NCBI GenBank assembly: GCA_030150315.1
Contig: JASLGB010000027.1
Coordinates: forward strand, 1 to 6,384
DNA length: 6,384 bases
Direction: 5' to 3'
Source of the DNA: Dokdonella sp.
GTDB lineage: Bacteria > Pseudomonadota > Gammaproteobacteria > Xanthomonadales > Rhodanobacteraceae
Shown: positions 4,680-6,384 of the stretch, in pieces
Layout: each line of letters begins with the position of its first letter
Numbering within the stretch: position 1 is the stretch's first letter
Notes under the pieces: generated by a model
Database searches by the model: none
What the model was told of the DNA's origin: nothing
The model's input: only the letters and a program-made list of their open reading frames with translations
Position numbers and translations under genes: made by a program

Positions 4680-6383
4680 TCAGGGCGGGCTGAGTCCGCC
4701 TTGCCGTTCCAGCACGCATACGGTGTAGCCCTCGAGCTGTTCGCAGCGGTGTGGTGCGGCGCTGCGCTGGAAGCGCGTCGCCCAGTCGGTGGCGGGGTTG
4801 AGGACATAAAGATCCTCGTCGCTCCATTGGCCGGCATCGGCCTGCGCCGAGAGCTGCGCGCAGTAGTGCGCGGTGGCATCGGCGTTCCAGCGCGCGACAT
4901 AGCCGGAGTTGAACGTCAGCCGATGCGCGGCGGCAAGCAGTTGGAACGGCAGGTAGGGGTCGGCCATCGCGCCGCAGGCGCGCGGCGGCAACATCGTCAG
5001 ATGCCGGCGTCCCTGCGCGAGTCGCGCCCAGCCCGGATCGCTGAGCTGTGCGTCGGAGGGCACGTCGCGCGCCTGCAGCCGCGTGGCGGCGTAGTGGTGG
5101 TGGATGAGGCGAAGGTCGGCCAGTTGCACGGTCAGCGCCACGCCCAGCAGCAATCCTGCGGTGAGCGGTTTGCAGCGTCGGCAGACACTCCAGACGACCC
5201 ACAGGATCAGCGCGTAGTACGCCACCCAGACGAAGCGGCCCGAGGATCGGAGCGCGCCGAGCAGGCGGTTGTCCACGGGCCAGTCGATCAGCACGACGTT
5301 GCCGATCGTGAGCACGCTGCTGGCGGCGAACAGGCACAACGCCAACGCGAGCAGGGCGAGCGGTTTCCAGCGTGGATCGGATCGCGGCCAGCGCCGACGC
5401 CACAGCGCTTCGAGCAGCAGCCACGCGGCCATTCCCAGTACGCCGAGGCCAAGGAAGGCGAAACCTTCGTACTGTCCGGGCGCAGACGGCAAGGTCGGCA
5501 GCCATCGCGACCAGCCCATCGGGTTGAAGAAACCGAGCAGGTTGAACGAATAGCGGCCGTAGGGAATGCCGCCGGAGCTGTCTCTGGAGTGGATGCTCAT
5601 CGCACCGCTGATCCAGAACAGTGCCAGCAGGACCAGCGCGCCGACGGCGAGTGCGAATGCGGCATCGCGGGGTGTGCGCCCGCGCTCCACAAACACGCGA
5701 CGGAACCAGTAGGCCAGCTGGATCGCCATCACCATCACGGCGAGGTAGGGGTGCACCAGGATCGCCACGCCGGCCAGCAGCCACCACGGCCACGCTTCCC
5801 GACCGGGCCGTCTTGGCGGCGAGTCGCGGAAATACAGCCACAGCGCCGCCAGCAGCAGCCATTGCGTGGTCAGCGTGTCGTGCCCCAGCCGGTTCAGCAG
5901 TACCGGCGCTGTGACGAAGAGCGCCGCTCCGGCGAGGATCGTCGGCGCCTGACGCGTCGCGCGCGAGGTCAGCAGTGCGCCGAAGGCGCCTTGCAGGACG
6001 TAGTTGACCATCATCCAGAGTCCGATGTACTGGAATGGCTCTGGCAACCACGGCGACAGCGGCTTCAAGAGCAGCGCCAGCAAGGGCAGCGAGTCGGTAT
6101 AGGCGATCGACGTGCCGACCGGGTACCACACTTCCGGCATCCGTCCCGGCGGCCAGTGCCATGGCGCGTGGCGGAACATGGCCCAGCCGCTGTAATGCTG
6201 GGCAAGGTCGTCGCGCAACAGCCAGCCGATCGCGGTGGGGTCGACCACGGCGGTGCCCAGCACGGCGATGAGGAACATCAGCCCGCACAGCGCGCCGAGC
6301 GTGAAGGCCGGGGGCGCCGACGTGGTTCGCTGCCAGCACGCGGCGGCGCCGATCGCGAGCAGGGCCAGCGCCGCTGCCGACAC
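4680..6383 (-). CDS. Large polytopic membrane protein, DUF6311/GT-C-like; start uncertain at window edge
   Basis: At least 567 residues are encoded. A GTG sits at 6383, one base from the edge, so the real start may be there or beyond. Roughly 10-12 hydrophobic segments occupy residues 1-425, for example 27-46, 119-139, 147-163, 172-186, 199-229, 241-260, 307-327, 340-365, 383-401 and 407-424. The first large loop (47-96) carries RDDLAQHYSGW (57-67) and then WYPVGTSIAYTDSLPL (86-101). An acidic pair in the first external loop is typical of GT-C glycosyltransferases that use lipid-phosphate sugars. A soluble tail (about 430-567) follows, with four cysteines (C470, C508, C547, C556) and the segment FNSGYVARW (491-499). 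The overall pattern recalls the DUF6311 family of predicted membrane glycosyltransferase-like proteins; this is from memory and unverified. Substrate and pathway are unknown, and no polysaccharide or lipid-carrier genes lie in the window to help. It converges on tsaB with 61 nt between stops. Confidence 0.8.
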   Translation of the reverse strand: MSAAALALLAIGAAACWQRTTSAPPAFTLGALCGLMFLIAVLGTAVVDPTAIGWLLRDDLAQHYSGWAMFRHAPWHWPPGRMPEVWYPVGTSIAYTDSLPLLALLLKPLSPWLPEPFQYIGLWMMVNYVLQGAFGALLTSRATRQAPTILAGAALFVTAPVLLNRLGHDTLTTQWLLLAALWLYFRDSPPRRPGREAWPWWLLAGVAILVHPYLAVMVMAIQLAYWFRRVFVERGRTPRDAAFALAVGALVLLALFWISGAMSIHSRDSSGGIPYGRYSFNLLGFFNPMGWSRWLPTLPSAPGQYEGFAFLGLGVLGMAAWLLLEALWRRRWPRSDPRWKPLALLALALCLFAASSVLTIGNVVLIDWPVDNRLLGALRSSGRFVWVAYYALILWVVWSVCRRCKPLTAGLLLGVALTVQLADLRLIHHHYAATRLQARDVPSDAQLSDPGWARLAQGRRHLTMLPPRACGAMADPYLPFQLLAAAHRLTFNSGYVARWNADATAHYCAQLSAQADAGQWSDEDLYVLNPATDWATRFQRSAAPHRCEQLEGYTVCVLERQGGLSPP

Positions 6384-6384
6384 G

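Noticed and set aside
3734..4900. A minus-strand open frame of about 388 codons opposite tsaB and the creD end.
   Set aside because: It is an antisense shadow of tsaB and creD with biased composition and no recognisable domain.
4480..6339. A minus-strand open frame of about 619 codons overlapping the tsaB end and the large membrane protein.
   Set aside because: Its translation is Arg/Ala/Pro-rich without family motifs. It is a frame shadow of the membrane protein gene, whose product has coherent hydrophobic segments.
1..6384. Search for mobile elements, CRISPR arrays, tRNA genes, toxin-antitoxin pairs or a defence system.
   Set aside because: No repeat-spacer pattern, transposase, terminal inverted repeat, tRNA cloverleaf or known defence motif was seen. 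All sizeable coding space is taken by six conventional genes.

Overview
The window is GC-rich chromosomal DNA from a gammaproteobacterium, most likely of the Xanthomonadales (Xanthomonadaceae or Rhodanobacteraceae). That placement is an inference from strong third-position G/C bias, a creD-tsaB arrangement, and a tsaB start that looks leaderless with a TACACT box right before the ATG. I used no database. No plasmid, phage, IS, CRISPR, tRNA or rRNA signature is visible, and I see no recognisable defence or biosynthetic system. It reads as ordinary housekeeping and accessory chromosome.

Layout. (1) Bases 1-1089, plus strand: the C-terminal three quarters or so of an amidase-signature hydrolase, cut by the left edge. 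(2) 1136-1765, plus: an AlkB-family Fe(II)/2-oxoglutarate dioxygenase of the ABH2-like type, probably for DNA alkylation repair, 46 nt behind the amidase. (3) 1779-2303, minus: a small protein with one N-terminal membrane segment, a Pro/Ala/Thr-rich linker and a C-terminal helix-hairpin-helix domain. It converges on alkB with only 13 nt between the stop codons. (4) 2304-2525: a 222-nt divergent intergenic region holding the ribosome binding sites of both flanking genes and a weak promoter candidate for the minus-strand gene. (5) 2526-3881, plus: creD, a polytopic inner-membrane protein. (6) 3929-4618, plus: tsaB, for tRNA t6A37 synthesis. (7) 4680-6383, minus: a large polytopic membrane protein resembling GT-C-type glycosyltransferases and the DUF6311-type family, converging on tsaB and running to the right edge, so its start is not certain.

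The genes do not form one pathway. Amidase and alkB may be co-transcribed. creD and tsaB are codirectional, but tsaB appears to have its own promoter. The HhH gene and creD diverge from a shared region. Coding density is high: no stretch over 300 nt lacks a gene. The points most worth a second look are the leaderless-type tsaB start, the uncharacterised membrane-tethered HhH protein beside an AlkB repair gene, and the large membrane protein with an acidic first loop and four cysteines in its soluble tail.
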